Below, one piece after another: positions 19,107 through 27,633 of a stretch of DNA of 64,000 nucleotides. The stretch's first letter is position 1. Each line of letters opens with the position of its first letter. This DNA is from Solirubrobacterales bacterium 67-14 (GTDB taxonomy: Bacteria > Actinomycetota > Thermoleophilia > Solirubrobacterales > 70-9), in the NCBI GenBank assembly GCA_001897355.1, contig MKST01000001.1, forward strand, positions 184,583 through 248,582, in the 5' to 3' direction. The translations under genes were made by a program, and so were the position numbers. Below the pieces are notes generated by a model that saw only the letters and a list, made by a program, of their open reading frames with translations, was not told where the DNA came from and ran no database searches.

Positions 19107-20990
19107 GTGCTCACAAGAAGAAAGCTCTTGAAATCAGCCGCGGCAGGGGCCCCGGCGATGATGCTGGGAACCCAGGCCTTTTCCGGCCTGGCCGAGGCCA
19201 AGAGCCCGGCAGCCGGCAAGAACGTGGTGATCTTCATCACCGACCAGGACCGGAAGGTGATGCATTTCCCCGACGGCTGGGAAGAAGCGAACCTGCCCGG
19301 GCTCAGCCGCCTGAAGCAGAACGGAGTCAGCTTCGAGAACGCCTTCTGCAATTCGTGCATGTGCTCGCCTTCGCGGGCGACCATGTTCACCGGCCTCTAT
19401 CCGGCCCAGCACGGCGTCAAGTACACGCTCGAGGAGGACATGCCGGCGGACGAGTATCCGCAGGTCGAGCTCTCGACCGAGTTCAAGAACGTCGCCTCGG
19501 TCATGCACGCGGCCGGCTATGAAGTGGTCTACAAGGGCAAGTGGCACATTTCCAAGCCGGAAGGCGAGGACTGGTCACCTTCCGATCTGGAGAAGTTCGG
19601 CTTCATGCGCTGGGATCCGCCGGACGGCGGCGCCAACCAGGACATCTCCGAGGCCGGCGGCGGCGTGACCGACCACGACGGCCGTTTCATGGACGCAGAC
19701 GGCAACGCCGAAGACGGCGGGGAAGGCGTGCTCAAGTTCATCAACGAGCGCGCGAACTCGACCAAGCCCTGGTGCATGATCGTCTCGCTGGTCAACCCGC
19801 ACGACGTGCTCATGTACCCGGGCCCGGCCAACATGGACCCGCCCAAGTACATCCAGGCTGGCTACGACGAGTCCTGGCTCGAAGGCGACATCAAGCTGCC
19901 GCCGACCGTGAACGAGGACCTCTCGACCAAGCCCGACTGCCACGCCCAGTTCGTCAAGCTCTTCGCCTTGGCCGGGGCGACCAACACGCCGCAGAAGAAG
20001 CTCAACTACCTCAACTTCTACGCCAACCTGATGAAGGTCGTCGACGGCTATCTGGTCGACGTACTCGACGCGCTCGAGGCGACCGGCCAGCTCGACGACA
20101 CAGTCGTGATCCGCACCGCCGACCACGGCGAGATGGGCCAGTGCCACGGTGGCATGAGGCAGAAGAACTTCAACGCCTACGAGGAGACCCTGCGGGTGCC
20201 GATGGTCTTCTCGAACCCGAAGCTCTTCCCCAGGGCGAGAAAGTCCGACCAGCTGGTATCGCATGTCGACCTGCTGCCGACCCTGGCCGGGCTTTTCGAT
20301 GCCCCACGGTCGGCCCGCAACCCGAAGTGGGCCGGGGTCGACTACTCAAAGCAGGTGCTGGGCAAGACCAAGAAGCCGACCCAGGACCGGGTCGTCTTCA
20401 CCTTCGACGACTGGCAGGCCGGCCAGGTGAGCGGCCCCTACATCCCGGCCCCGAACCACATCGTCACGGTGCGCGAACGGCGTTGGAAGTTGTCGAAGTA
20501 CTACGACGCCGAAGGCGACGCCAAGACCCAGTGGGAGATGTACGACCTCAAGAACGACCCGTTGGAGCGCAAGAACCTCGCCTACCGGCCGAAGCGGATG
20601 AACGCGGTCCAGCGGGCCAACTTCGCCCGCCTGCGCAAACGGATCAAGCGGCTCGAGAACCAGAAGCTGCAGCCGCTGCCGCAGAAGGCTTTCGCGGTGC
20701 GCAAGGTACGGGTCGAAGGGGCGACGGTCCACACCAAGCTGAGGATCCCGGGCCGTGGGATCGTCGACCAGCGCGTCTTCGCGGTGATCGACGGTCGCCG
20801 CAAGCGGGTCGGCAAGCTGCGCCGCAAGCTCCACGCGGCAGGCAACGTGAACATCGAGCTGAAGCTGAACGACGCGATGCGCAAGGAGCTCAGCAAGCAC
20901 GGCGCCGAGCTGCAGGTGGTGACCAGGTACCGGCCGGACGGCGGCCTCCGCCGCAAGGTCGCCCGCAAGGTGCGGGTCCGAAAACTCTGA
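19107..20990 (+). CDS. Secreted Cys-type sulfatase with basic C-terminal module
   Basis: RRKLLKSAAAGAPAMMLG Tat-like signal; formylglycine motif CSPSRATMFTG; FITDQDR and HGEMGQ metal motifs. Confidence 0.9.
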   Translation: MLTRRKLLKSAAAGAPAMMLGTQAFSGLAEAKSPAAGKNVVIFITDQDRKVMHFPDGWEEANLPGLSRLKQNGVSFENAFCNSCMCSPSRATMFTGLYPAQHGVKYTLEEDMPADEYPQVELSTEFKNVASVMHAAGYEVVYKGKWHISKPEGEDWSPSDLEKFGFMRWDPPDGGANQDISEAGGGVTDHDGRFMDADGNAEDGGEGVLKFINERANSTKPWCMIVSLVNPHDVLMYPGPANMDPPKYIQAGYDESWLEGDIKLPPTVNEDLSTKPDCHAQFVKLFALAGATNTPQKKLNYLNFYANLMKVVDGYLVDVLDALEATGQLDDTVVIRTADHGEMGQCHGGMRQKNFNAYEETLRVPMVFSNPKLFPRARKSDQLVSHVDLLPTLAGLFDAPRSARNPKWAGVDYSKQVLGKTKKPTQDRVVFTFDDWQAGQVSGPYIPAPNHIVTVRERRWKLSKYYDAEGDAKTQWEMYDLKNDPLERKNLAYRPKRMNAVQRANFARLRKRIKRLENQKLQPLPQKAFAVRKVRVEGATVHTKLRIPGRGIVDQRVFAVIDGRRKRVGKLRRKLHAAGNVNIELKLNDAMRKELSKHGAELQVVTRYRPDGGLRRKVARKVRVRKL

Positions 20991-21056
20991 GGCGCGACTC
21001 TGCTGCGAATGCATGCCTCAGCCCTGACCTCCTGTCGGGAGATTTCGACGGACAGA

Positions 21057-21091
21057 GTCCGCTCATCCATCAGTTGCTTCTGTGAGCGGAC
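21057..21091. repeat. Inverted repeat between sulfatase and acyl-CoA dehydrogenase genes
   Basis: GTCCGCTCA (21057-21065) / TGAGCGGAC (21083-21091), 17-nt loop. Confidence 0.55.
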
Positions 21092-21128
21092 GGGTTTCGA
21101 GTGGAGGTCCGATCGGACTCGGACCGAC

Positions 21129-21143
21129 TAAGTTGTCCTTGTG
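21129..21143 (+). promoter_or_regulatory. Leaderless-type -10 TAAGTT-N6-GTG
   Basis: TAAGTT 21129-21134, GTG 21141. Confidence 0.5.
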
Positions 21144-22298
21144 AACCCGCGCGACTTTCTTGAAATCGACCGGCTCCTCTCGGACGAGGAGCGCCTAATC
21201 AAGGAGACCGTCTCCCGCTACGTCAACGAGAAGTACCTGCCGGGCGTGGCTGAGCACTTCGAGAACGGAACCTTCGACCCCGCGGTGCCGAAGGCACTCG
21301 GGGACCTGAACGTGCTCGGCATGCACCTGAAGGGATACGGCTGTGCCGGTTCGAGCGCGGTCGCCTACGGCATCGCGTGCATGGAACTAGAGGCGGGCGA
21401 CAGCGCGCTGCGTTCCTTCTGTTCGGTCCAGGGCTCGCTGGCCATGTTCGCGATCTGGAAATGGGGCAGCGAAGAGCAGAAAGAGCGCTGGCTGCCCGGC
21501 ATGGCCGCCGGCGAGAAGATCGGCTGCTTCGGCCTGACCGAGCCCGACTCCGGCTCCGATCCCGGCTCGATGCGCACGACCGCGCGGCGCGACGGCGAGG
21601 ACTGGATCCTCAATGGCTCGAAGATGTGGATCACCTCCGGCTCGATCGCCGACGTGGCCGTGGTCTGGGCGAAGACGGACGACGGGGTCCAGGGCTTCCT
21701 GGTCGAGCCGGACATGGAGGGCTTCACCGCGCCCGAAATGCACGGCAAGCTTTCACTGCGGGCCTCGGTCACCTCCGAACTCGCCTTCGACGACGTGCGG
21801 GTCCCCGACGCCAACCGACTGCCGGAAGTCCAGTCGCTGAAGGGACCGCTCAGTTGCCTGAACGAGGCCCGCTACGGGATCGCCTGGGGCGTGGTCGGGG
21901 CGGCCCGTGCATGTTTCGAAGCCGCCCTCGACTATGCGATGACCCGCAAGCAGTTCGACCAGCCGATCGCTTCCTTCCAGCTGACCCAGGCCAAGCTCGC
22001 GGACATGGCGACCAAGGTCCAGCAGGGTTACCTGCTGGCCTTGAGGCTGGGCCAGCTCAAGGACGAAGGGCGGATCCAGCCCGAACACATCTCGATGGGC
22101 AAACGGGCCAACGCGCGGATGGCGCTGGATGTCGCCCGGACCGCTCGCGGCGTGCTCGGGGCGAACGGAATCACGCTCGAGTATCCGGTACTGCGCCACG
22201 CCAACAACCTCGAATCGGTCTACACCTACGAGGGCACCGACGAGATCCACACCCTCTCGATCGGTATGGCCCTGACCGGGATCGCGGCCTTCCGCTAG
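21141..22298 (+). CDS. Acyl-CoA dehydrogenase, glutaryl-CoA dehydrogenase-like
   Basis: GCFGLTEPDSGSDPGSMRTTARR, NEARYGIAWGVVGAA, YEGTDEIHTL. Confidence 0.88.
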   Translation: MNPRDFLEIDRLLSDEERLIKETVSRYVNEKYLPGVAEHFENGTFDPAVPKALGDLNVLGMHLKGYGCAGSSAVAYGIACMELEAGDSALRSFCSVQGSLAMFAIWKWGSEEQKERWLPGMAAGEKIGCFGLTEPDSGSDPGSMRTTARRDGEDWILNGSKMWITSGSIADVAVVWAKTDDGVQGFLVEPDMEGFTAPEMHGKLSLRASVTSELAFDDVRVPDANRLPEVQSLKGPLSCLNEARYGIAWGVVGAARACFEAALDYAMTRKQFDQPIASFQLTQAKLADMATKVQQGYLLALRLGQLKDEGRIQPEHISMGKRANARMALDVARTARGVLGANGITLEYPVLRHANNLESVYTYEGTDEIHTLSIGMALTGIAAFR

Positions 22299-23371
22299 CG
22301 GAAGCGCGGGTAGGCCGGGGCGAACTTCGGGTAGCTCCGCTTGTTCAGGAACTGCGACAGGACCTTGCGCCCCTTGGGGAAGTTCTGGATGCGGAACGAG
22401 TTCGAGCTGCCGAAATCCTGGTAGTAGACCATCATCCGCACCTTCGGCCGCTTGCGGGCGAAGCCGAAGATCCGCTTCATGAAGCCGGGCCCGTCGCTGC
22501 CCCAGAGGCCGAACTCGGTCAGTGCCATCGGCTTGTTCTTGGCCAGCGACCATTTCTCGTAGAAGTTCGCCAGGTGCTTCCAGTCGTTGTACTTGTTGTA
22601 GAAGTCGGTACCGACCCAGTCGACCCATTTCTTGCCCGGCCAGTAGTAGCGGGGCAGGTTGGCGCGGACGGTCGGTGAACCGGCCGGCAGAGGGCTCCAG
22701 ACGATCGAGATGGGAGCGCGCGGAAGGCGGCGGGGAAGCCGTTTGGCGACGCCGACCTTCTGCACCTTGGGCAGGCGAAGTCGTTTCAGCCGGGCATTGA
22801 TGGTGCCGCGCTTGGCGCCACCGCGGATGATGATCGCGATCCGGCGGAAAGCCTGCTTGTACCAGCCATAGGAATAGCTGCCGCCCCGCACGTTGCCGGA
22901 GCAGTCAACGCCCGCGTAAAGATTCAGGCAGCGATTCGGCTCACCGAGCGGCCGCACGTACATGCGCAGATGACGGCGGGCCGCCATCGTGTTGATCCGG
23001 ATCAGGTAGTCGTCGCCGCGTCCGCGAGCGATCTGCCTCGGGGTGATCAACTCGGCGCCGGTGTTGTCGGCCTTGGTCGTGATGTGGAGCATCGGTCGAG
23101 CCCTGAGCGAACGCCAGCGAGGCATCGACTTCTCCCAGCTGTTGCCCCACTGATGGAAAGTCTGGATCACCGCCGGATGCTTGCCGACCGAGCGCGCGAA
23201 GTCACGGAAATCGGAGGCGTCACCGGTGTCGGTGACCCCGAAGAACACCTTTCCGGGCGGTGGTTTCAGAACCGCCGCGTCGGCCTTCGATGTAAGGCAG
23301 GCAACGAAAAGAAGCGCCCCGAAGAGCGCAGTACAAAGCAGTCGGATCTTGGTCTGGCGGGCGTGGACCAT
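22295..23371 (-). CDS. Secreted GH26-like protein, paralogue of 8765..9811
   Basis: Shares KHPAVIQTFHQWGN, RPLGEPNRCLN, LTEFGLWGSDG and PAGSP with 8765-9811; signal peptide. Confidence 0.65.
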   Translation of the reverse strand: MVHARQTKIRLLCTALFGALLFVACLTSKADAAVLKPPPGKVFFGVTDTGDASDFRDFARSVGKHPAVIQTFHQWGNSWEKSMPRWRSLRARPMLHITTKADNTGAELITPRQIARGRGDDYLIRINTMAARRHLRMYVRPLGEPNRCLNLYAGVDCSGNVRGGSYSYGWYKQAFRRIAIIIRGGAKRGTINARLKRLRLPKVQKVGVAKRLPRRLPRAPISIVWSPLPAGSPTVRANLPRYYWPGKKWVDWVGTDFYNKYNDWKHLANFYEKWSLAKNKPMALTEFGLWGSDGPGFMKRIFGFARKRPKVRMMVYYQDFGSSNSFRIQNFPKGRKVLSQFLNKRSYPKFAPAYPRFR

Positions 23372-23424
23372 GGTTAAGGCAACCGGGCGGGACCGCCTCG
23401 GTTGCGCTCTCCCACCATAAGAAA

Positions 23425-23453
23425 GGCTCCCGCCGACCGTTCCGGCAGGAGCC
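23425..23453 (+). repeat. Hairpin just upstream of the LuxR regulator start (possible attenuator or upstream terminator)
   Basis: GGCTCC-C-GCCG-ACCGTTC-CGGC-A-GGAGCC. Confidence 0.4.
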
Positions 23454-23456
23454 AGC

Positions 23457-25685
23457 GTGAAGCAGACTTTTCAGCCGGGCGTATCCTTTGTCCGGATGAA
23501 CCCGGCGACAGGCACCGCAGGGAATGAGGTTGGAGAAACGATCGGGTTACTGCCTCGCACCAGGCTGATCGATGGGCTGATCAACGCGCGCTCGGCCAGG
23601 GTCGTCCTGTTCGAGGCGCCGGCCGGATACTCGAAGACGACGACGTTGAAGCTGTGGGACGAGGCCGACACGCGCCCCTTCGCCTGGGTTCGCCTCGAAC
23701 CCCGATACGACGACCCGGCCCTGCTCGTGGAAGCGGTGATCGGATCGCTCGGGGTGACCGGCATCGACCGGTCGGTTCTCGAAGAGCTGAAGAACCCGGT
23801 ACCCGATCTGGCCCTCAGGCTCAAGCGGACGAGTGACGCGGTCGCCGGTCTCGACCCGTTCGTGCTGGTCCTAGACGACGCTCACCTGATCGAGGACGAA
23901 GCCGCTTGGCAGGTCATCTACACGGTGATCGGTGGCTTGCCGGAGAGAACCCAGGCCGCCGTCTCGACCCGGGCCCATCCCGGCCTGCCGGTGGGCCGGC
24001 TGCGGGCACGCGGGGAGCTGCATGAGCTGAACATGGCCGATCTCGCCCTGACCCGGCGCGAGAGCCGGGAACTCCTCGCCGGGTTGGGCCTCGACCTCGG
24101 CGAACGGGCCGACGAGATCCACGAACGGGCGGAAGGTTGGCCGGCTGCGCTCTACCTCGCCGGCCTCGCGATCCGCGGCAGCGGGGAAGCCCGGCCGGAA
24201 GCCGTCACCTTCGACGGCGGTGACCGGATCGTCGTCGAGTATTTCCGCGACGAGTTCTTCCAGGACATGCCGGAGGCGAAGGCCAGTTTCCTCTACAAGA
24301 CCTCGATCCTCGAAGAGCTGAACGGTCCGCTCTGTGACGCAGTGACGGGGCGGGCCGATTCCCACGCGACGCTGGTCGCGCTCTCGGAGGAGAACGCCCT
24401 GGTGGTGCCGCTTGACCGCAGCAACACGAGATTCCGGTACCACCACCTATTCCGGGACATGCTGCGGTCGGAAATGAAGCTGCGTGACCCGGGGTCGGAA
24501 CCCGAACTCCAGCGCCGGGCGGCGGCCTGGTTGGCCGCCAATGGAGACATCCCGAGGGGCACGGACCACGCGATCGCCTCCGGGGATTTCGAGCTGGCCG
24601 GGGCGTTCATCTGGCTTGACCTGCCCGACACTCTGGGGCGCGGCAGGGTGGCCAGCCTCGACCGCTGGTTTGAGGCGATCGGGGACAGCCGGATCGCCAG
24701 GATCCCGTCGTTGATCCTCTCGCGAGCCCATCGTGAGATCGCCATGGGCTGCGGCGATGAGGCCTACTACTGGCTCTCGGTAGCCGAACGCGAGATCGGC
24801 GAGGATTCGCCGGTCTACGGGGATCTCTTCGCCTTGCGGGCAACCGCAGGTCCGGACGGCCCGGCGGGAATGGTCGCGGACGGGGACCGGGCCGCGGCGC
24901 TGGTCGACCCAGCCAGTCCGTGGCAGGTGCCGGCCAAGCTTTACAAGGGGATAGGGCTTTACCTGGAAGAGGACCCGGCGGCGGTTCCGTTGCTCCGGGA
25001 AACCGCCCGGGAGGCGGCTTCTGTTTCACCGATCATCCAGGTCATGGCGCAGGTCCAGATCGCCCTCGACGCGCTCGACCGCGACCAGGTCGAAGAGGCG
25101 TACGGAGTCATCATCCGGGCCCGGGATGCGATCGAGCGAAACGGCCTCCGAATCCTTCGGGTCATGTCGCTGATCTACGCGGTCCTCGCTCTGGTCAAGG
25201 CCAGGCAGGGCGACGTGGAGCTGGCCGCCCAGGAACTCGAAACCAGCCGGCGGATCGGAGAAGGGATGGTCGACTTCATCGGCTGGCACGAGGCGGAACT
25301 GGCCACGACCCGCTGTCGTGCCTTGCTCCGGTTGGGGCAACGGGATCTCGCCCTGGAGCAGCTGAAGAAGGCCGAGGCAGCGACCGCGCGCGTGCCCGGC
25401 TCGTCGCGACTGGAAGGCTGGATCGAGTGGTGTCGGGAAGAAATCGAAAAGCGACCGGGATCGTCCACCGCCGGCGGCTTGAACCTGACCAAGGCAGAGA
25501 TCCGGACCCTCCAGTTCCTGCCCAGCCACCATTCGTTCCGGGCGATCGGGGAGCAGCTCTATCTCTCCCAGAACACGGTCAAGACCCAGGCCAACTCCCT
25601 CTACCGCAAGCTCGGTGTGAACTCACGGACCGAGGCGGTGATGGAGGGAAGACGGCTCGGCCTGCTCGAAGGCGAGAGCCAATGA
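23457..25685 (+). CDS. MalT-like STAND ATPase with C-terminal LuxR-type HTH
   Basis: LFEAPAGYSKTTTLKLWDE P-loop, FVLVLDDAHLI Walker B, HTH HSFRAIGEQLYLSQNTVKTQANSLYRKLGV. The true start could be ATG 23496. Confidence 0.88.
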   Translation: MKQTFQPGVSFVRMNPATGTAGNEVGETIGLLPRTRLIDGLINARSARVVLFEAPAGYSKTTTLKLWDEADTRPFAWVRLEPRYDDPALLVEAVIGSLGVTGIDRSVLEELKNPVPDLALRLKRTSDAVAGLDPFVLVLDDAHLIEDEAAWQVIYTVIGGLPERTQAAVSTRAHPGLPVGRLRARGELHELNMADLALTRRESRELLAGLGLDLGERADEIHERAEGWPAALYLAGLAIRGSGEARPEAVTFDGGDRIVVEYFRDEFFQDMPEAKASFLYKTSILEELNGPLCDAVTGRADSHATLVALSEENALVVPLDRSNTRFRYHHLFRDMLRSEMKLRDPGSEPELQRRAAAWLAANGDIPRGTDHAIASGDFELAGAFIWLDLPDTLGRGRVASLDRWFEAIGDSRIARIPSLILSRAHREIAMGCGDEAYYWLSVAEREIGEDSPVYGDLFALRATAGPDGPAGMVADGDRAAALVDPASPWQVPAKLYKGIGLYLEEDPAAVPLLRETAREAASVSPIIQVMAQVQIALDALDRDQVEEAYGVIIRARDAIERNGLRILRVMSLIYAVLALVKARQGDVELAAQELETSRRIGEGMVDFIGWHEAELATTRCRALLRLGQRDLALEQLKKAEAATARVPGSSRLEGWIEWCREEIEKRPGSSTAGGLNLTKAEIRTLQFLPSHHSFRAIGEQLYLSQNTVKTQANSLYRKLGVNSRTEAVMEGRRLGLLEGESQ

Positions 25686-25780
25686 GCGTTCCGGCCGTTC
25701 ATCCCCATCGGGTGATGGCGGGGTCCGTGGGGCGGTTAGATTCCGTTCAGAACAAGGTGAACTCGAGGAAGGACTGAGGC

Positions 25781-26209
25781 GTGACTGAAGAAATCGACGA
25801 AATGGGGCCGATCGACTACGTGGTGGTCGAATGGGTCGGCCAGCAGCCGACCGGCGAGGCGATCCCGTACCTGGTCGATCTGGTCGACAGCGGGCTGATC
25901 AGGATCTTGGACCTCGCCTTCATCACCAAAGACGATGAAGGCAACGTCGCCGAGCTGGACATCGCCAACCTCGGGGACGGCGACTTCGCCGTGTTCGAAG
26001 GCGTCTCGACCGGGGTGATCGGGGAAGAAGACCACGCAGAAGCCGCCAATGCCCTGGAGAACGGCACCTCGGCCGCGATCCTCGTGTATGAAAACCGCTG
26101 GGCCGGCCCGTTCGCCTCGGCAGTACGGCGCTCCGGCGGGCAGCTGGTCGCCAGCGGCCGCATCCCGATCCAGGACCTGGTCGAGAGCCTCGACGCCACC
26201 GAGGCCTAG
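25781..26209 (+). CDS. DUF6325-like protein
   Basis: GPIDYVVVEWVGQQPTGEAIPYLVDLVDSGLIRILDLAFITKDDEG is the typical N-terminus of this family. Confidence 0.7.
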   Translation: MTEEIDEMGPIDYVVVEWVGQQPTGEAIPYLVDLVDSGLIRILDLAFITKDDEGNVAELDIANLGDGDFAVFEGVSTGVIGEEDHAEAANALENGTSAAILVYENRWAGPFASAVRRSGGQLVASGRIPIQDLVESLDATEA

Positions 26210-26245
26210 GGCCTTCACGATCCACAGAAAGCAAGGAGCAAGAAG

Positions 26246-26557
26246 ATGCCAGGACTACTAAGAGGCGTTGCCCGGACCGCCGCGATCGCCGGCACCGCGA
26301 CCGCCGTCAGCAATCGTGTTTCCCGTCGCCAGGCCGCCAAGTGGGCCGAGCAGGACGGGCCGCAGTACGCAAACCCGCGGGCCGATCTGGCCTACCAGAC
26401 CCAGGAGCAGGCTCAGGCGGCCGCTGCCCCGCAGGCTGCCCCCGCGGCTGCGCCCGACCCGATCGCCCAGCTCAAGGACCTCGGTGAGCTCCACCAGAGC
26501 GGCGTGCTGACCGACGAGGAGTTCGCCGCCCAGAAGGCGAAGATCCTCAACAATTAA
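26246..26557 (+). CDS. SHOCT domain-containing protein
   Basis: C-terminal DPIAQLKDLGELHQSGVLTDEEFAAQKAKILNN. Confidence 0.9.
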   Translation: MPGLLRGVARTAAIAGTATAVSNRVSRRQAAKWAEQDGPQYANPRADLAYQTQEQAQAAAAPQAAPAAAPDPIAQLKDLGELHQSGVLTDEEFAAQKAKILNN

Positions 26558-26648
26558 CGCGCGATCCGGTATTAACGCGCGATCCGGTCTTCGCCGGATC
26601 GCCAATGAAACCCGTCCGACCACTACATCCATGAATGGATGGTCGGAC
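26553..26648 (+). repeat. Dual-hairpin 3' element, copy 3 with duplicated left arm
   Basis: ATTAACGCGCGATCCGGT x2 (26553-26570, 26571-26588); hairpin 1 GATCCGG-TCTTCG-CCGGATC; AACCCG linker; hairpin 2 GTCCGACCA-17nt-TGGTCGGAC. Confidence 0.68.
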
Positions 26649-26690
26649 TCCGTGGCTAGCTGGTCCTGGCCGGGTTGGCATGATTGGGGC

Positions 26691-27029
26691 ATGGAGGCCC
26701 ACAACGCCCACGTCAGCGACGAAGAATTCGAGACCCTGATCGTCAGGGCGATCGAGCGGCTTCCCGAGCAGTTTCAGGAAGTGATCAGCAAGGTCCCCGT
26801 GGTGATGTCCGACCAGGGCCGCGAACGGCATGCCTACGGCCTCTACCAAGGGGACGGCATCGCTCGCGACAACTTCCCTGACCGGATCATCATCTTCAAG
26901 GACACCTTGGTGCGGGACTTCGGCCACGACCGCGAGTTGCTCGCGGCCCAGGTCGAGCGCACGGTCCGTCATGAACTCGGCCACCACCTCGGCTACGACG
27001 AGGGCGGCGTGCACGACCTTGGCCTGTAG
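26691..27029 (+). CDS. Metallopeptidase family protein (possible zinc metallopeptidase, DUF1025/PF06262-like)
   Basis: FETLIVRAIERLPEQFQEVISKVPVVM and RTVRHELGHHLGYDE (HExxH); start at ATG 26691. Confidence 0.85.
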   Translation: MEAHNAHVSDEEFETLIVRAIERLPEQFQEVISKVPVVMSDQGRERHAYGLYQGDGIARDNFPDRIIIFKDTLVRDFGHDRELLAAQVERTVRHELGHHLGYDEGGVHDLGL

Positions 27030-27041
27030 GGTCGGGGCATG
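27027..27041 (+). promoter_or_regulatory. Leaderless-type -10 TAGGGT-N6-ATG, overlapping the upstream stop codon
   Basis: TAGGGT 27027-27032; its TAG is the stop of 26691..27029; ATG 27039. Confidence 0.45.
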
Positions 27042-27494
27042 TCGAAAGCAACGCTGAACACGAACGCCGGTCCGATCACCATCGAGTTCTTTGACGATGA
27101 TGCTCCCAAGACCGTCGAAAACTTCCGCAAGCTGGCCGCCGATGGTTTCTATGACGGCCTCACCTTCCACCGGGTGATCAAGGACTTCATGGTCCAGGGC
27201 GGCTGCCCGCTCGGCACCGGCACCGGCGGCCCCGGCTACACCTTCGAGGACGAGTTCAACGACCACAAGGTGGTCCGCGGCGCCCTCGCGATGGCCAACG
27301 CCGGCCCCAACACCAACGGCTCGCAGTTCTTCATCGTCACGATCCCTGCCGCCGACTGGCTCGACGGCAAACACACCGTCTTCGGCGAAGTGACCGAGGG
27401 GATGGACACGGTCGACGCGATCGAAGCAACCCAGACCGACGGCCGCGACATGCCCCTCGAGCCCCAGGTAATCGAGAGCGTCGAACTGGCTTAA
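27039..27494 (+). CDS. Cyclophilin-type peptidyl-prolyl cis-trans isomerase
   Basis: [39 protein letters not shown]. Confidence 0.95.
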   Translation: MSKATLNTNAGPITIEFFDDDAPKTVENFRKLAADGFYDGLTFHRVIKDFMVQGGCPLGTGTGGPGYTFEDEFNDHKVVRGALAMANAGPNTNGSQFFIVTIPAADWLDGKHTVFGEVTEGMDTVDAIEATQTDGRDMPLEPQVIESVELA

Positions 27495-27574
27495 CTGCAG
27501 TCGGGCGGGTCTTCGCCCGCCCTCCAAGTTCAACCCGCCCCTCCCATTCGAGGCAATGAATGGTTGGGAGGGGC
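27491..27574 (+). repeat. Dual-hairpin 3' element, copy 4
   Basis: TTAACTGCAGTC overlapping the stop; hairpin 1 GGGCGGG-TCTTCG-CCCGCCC; AACCCG linker; hairpin 2 GCCCCTCCCA-TTCGAGGCAATGAATGGT-TGGGAGGGGC. Confidence 0.7.
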
Positions 27575-27633
27575 TCAGCCTGATGACCTGCAGAGCCGGC
27601 CCATTCACTACGAAGCACTTCGGCTCGGCTTCT

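Noticed and set aside
19541-21085. 514-aa plus-strand ORF inside the sulfatase gene
   Set aside because: Frame-shifted Arg/Gly/Pro-rich reading of the sulfatase CDS.
26553-26588. Possible CRISPR repeat pair
   Set aside because: Direct tandem copies with no spacer, no further repeats and no cas genes.
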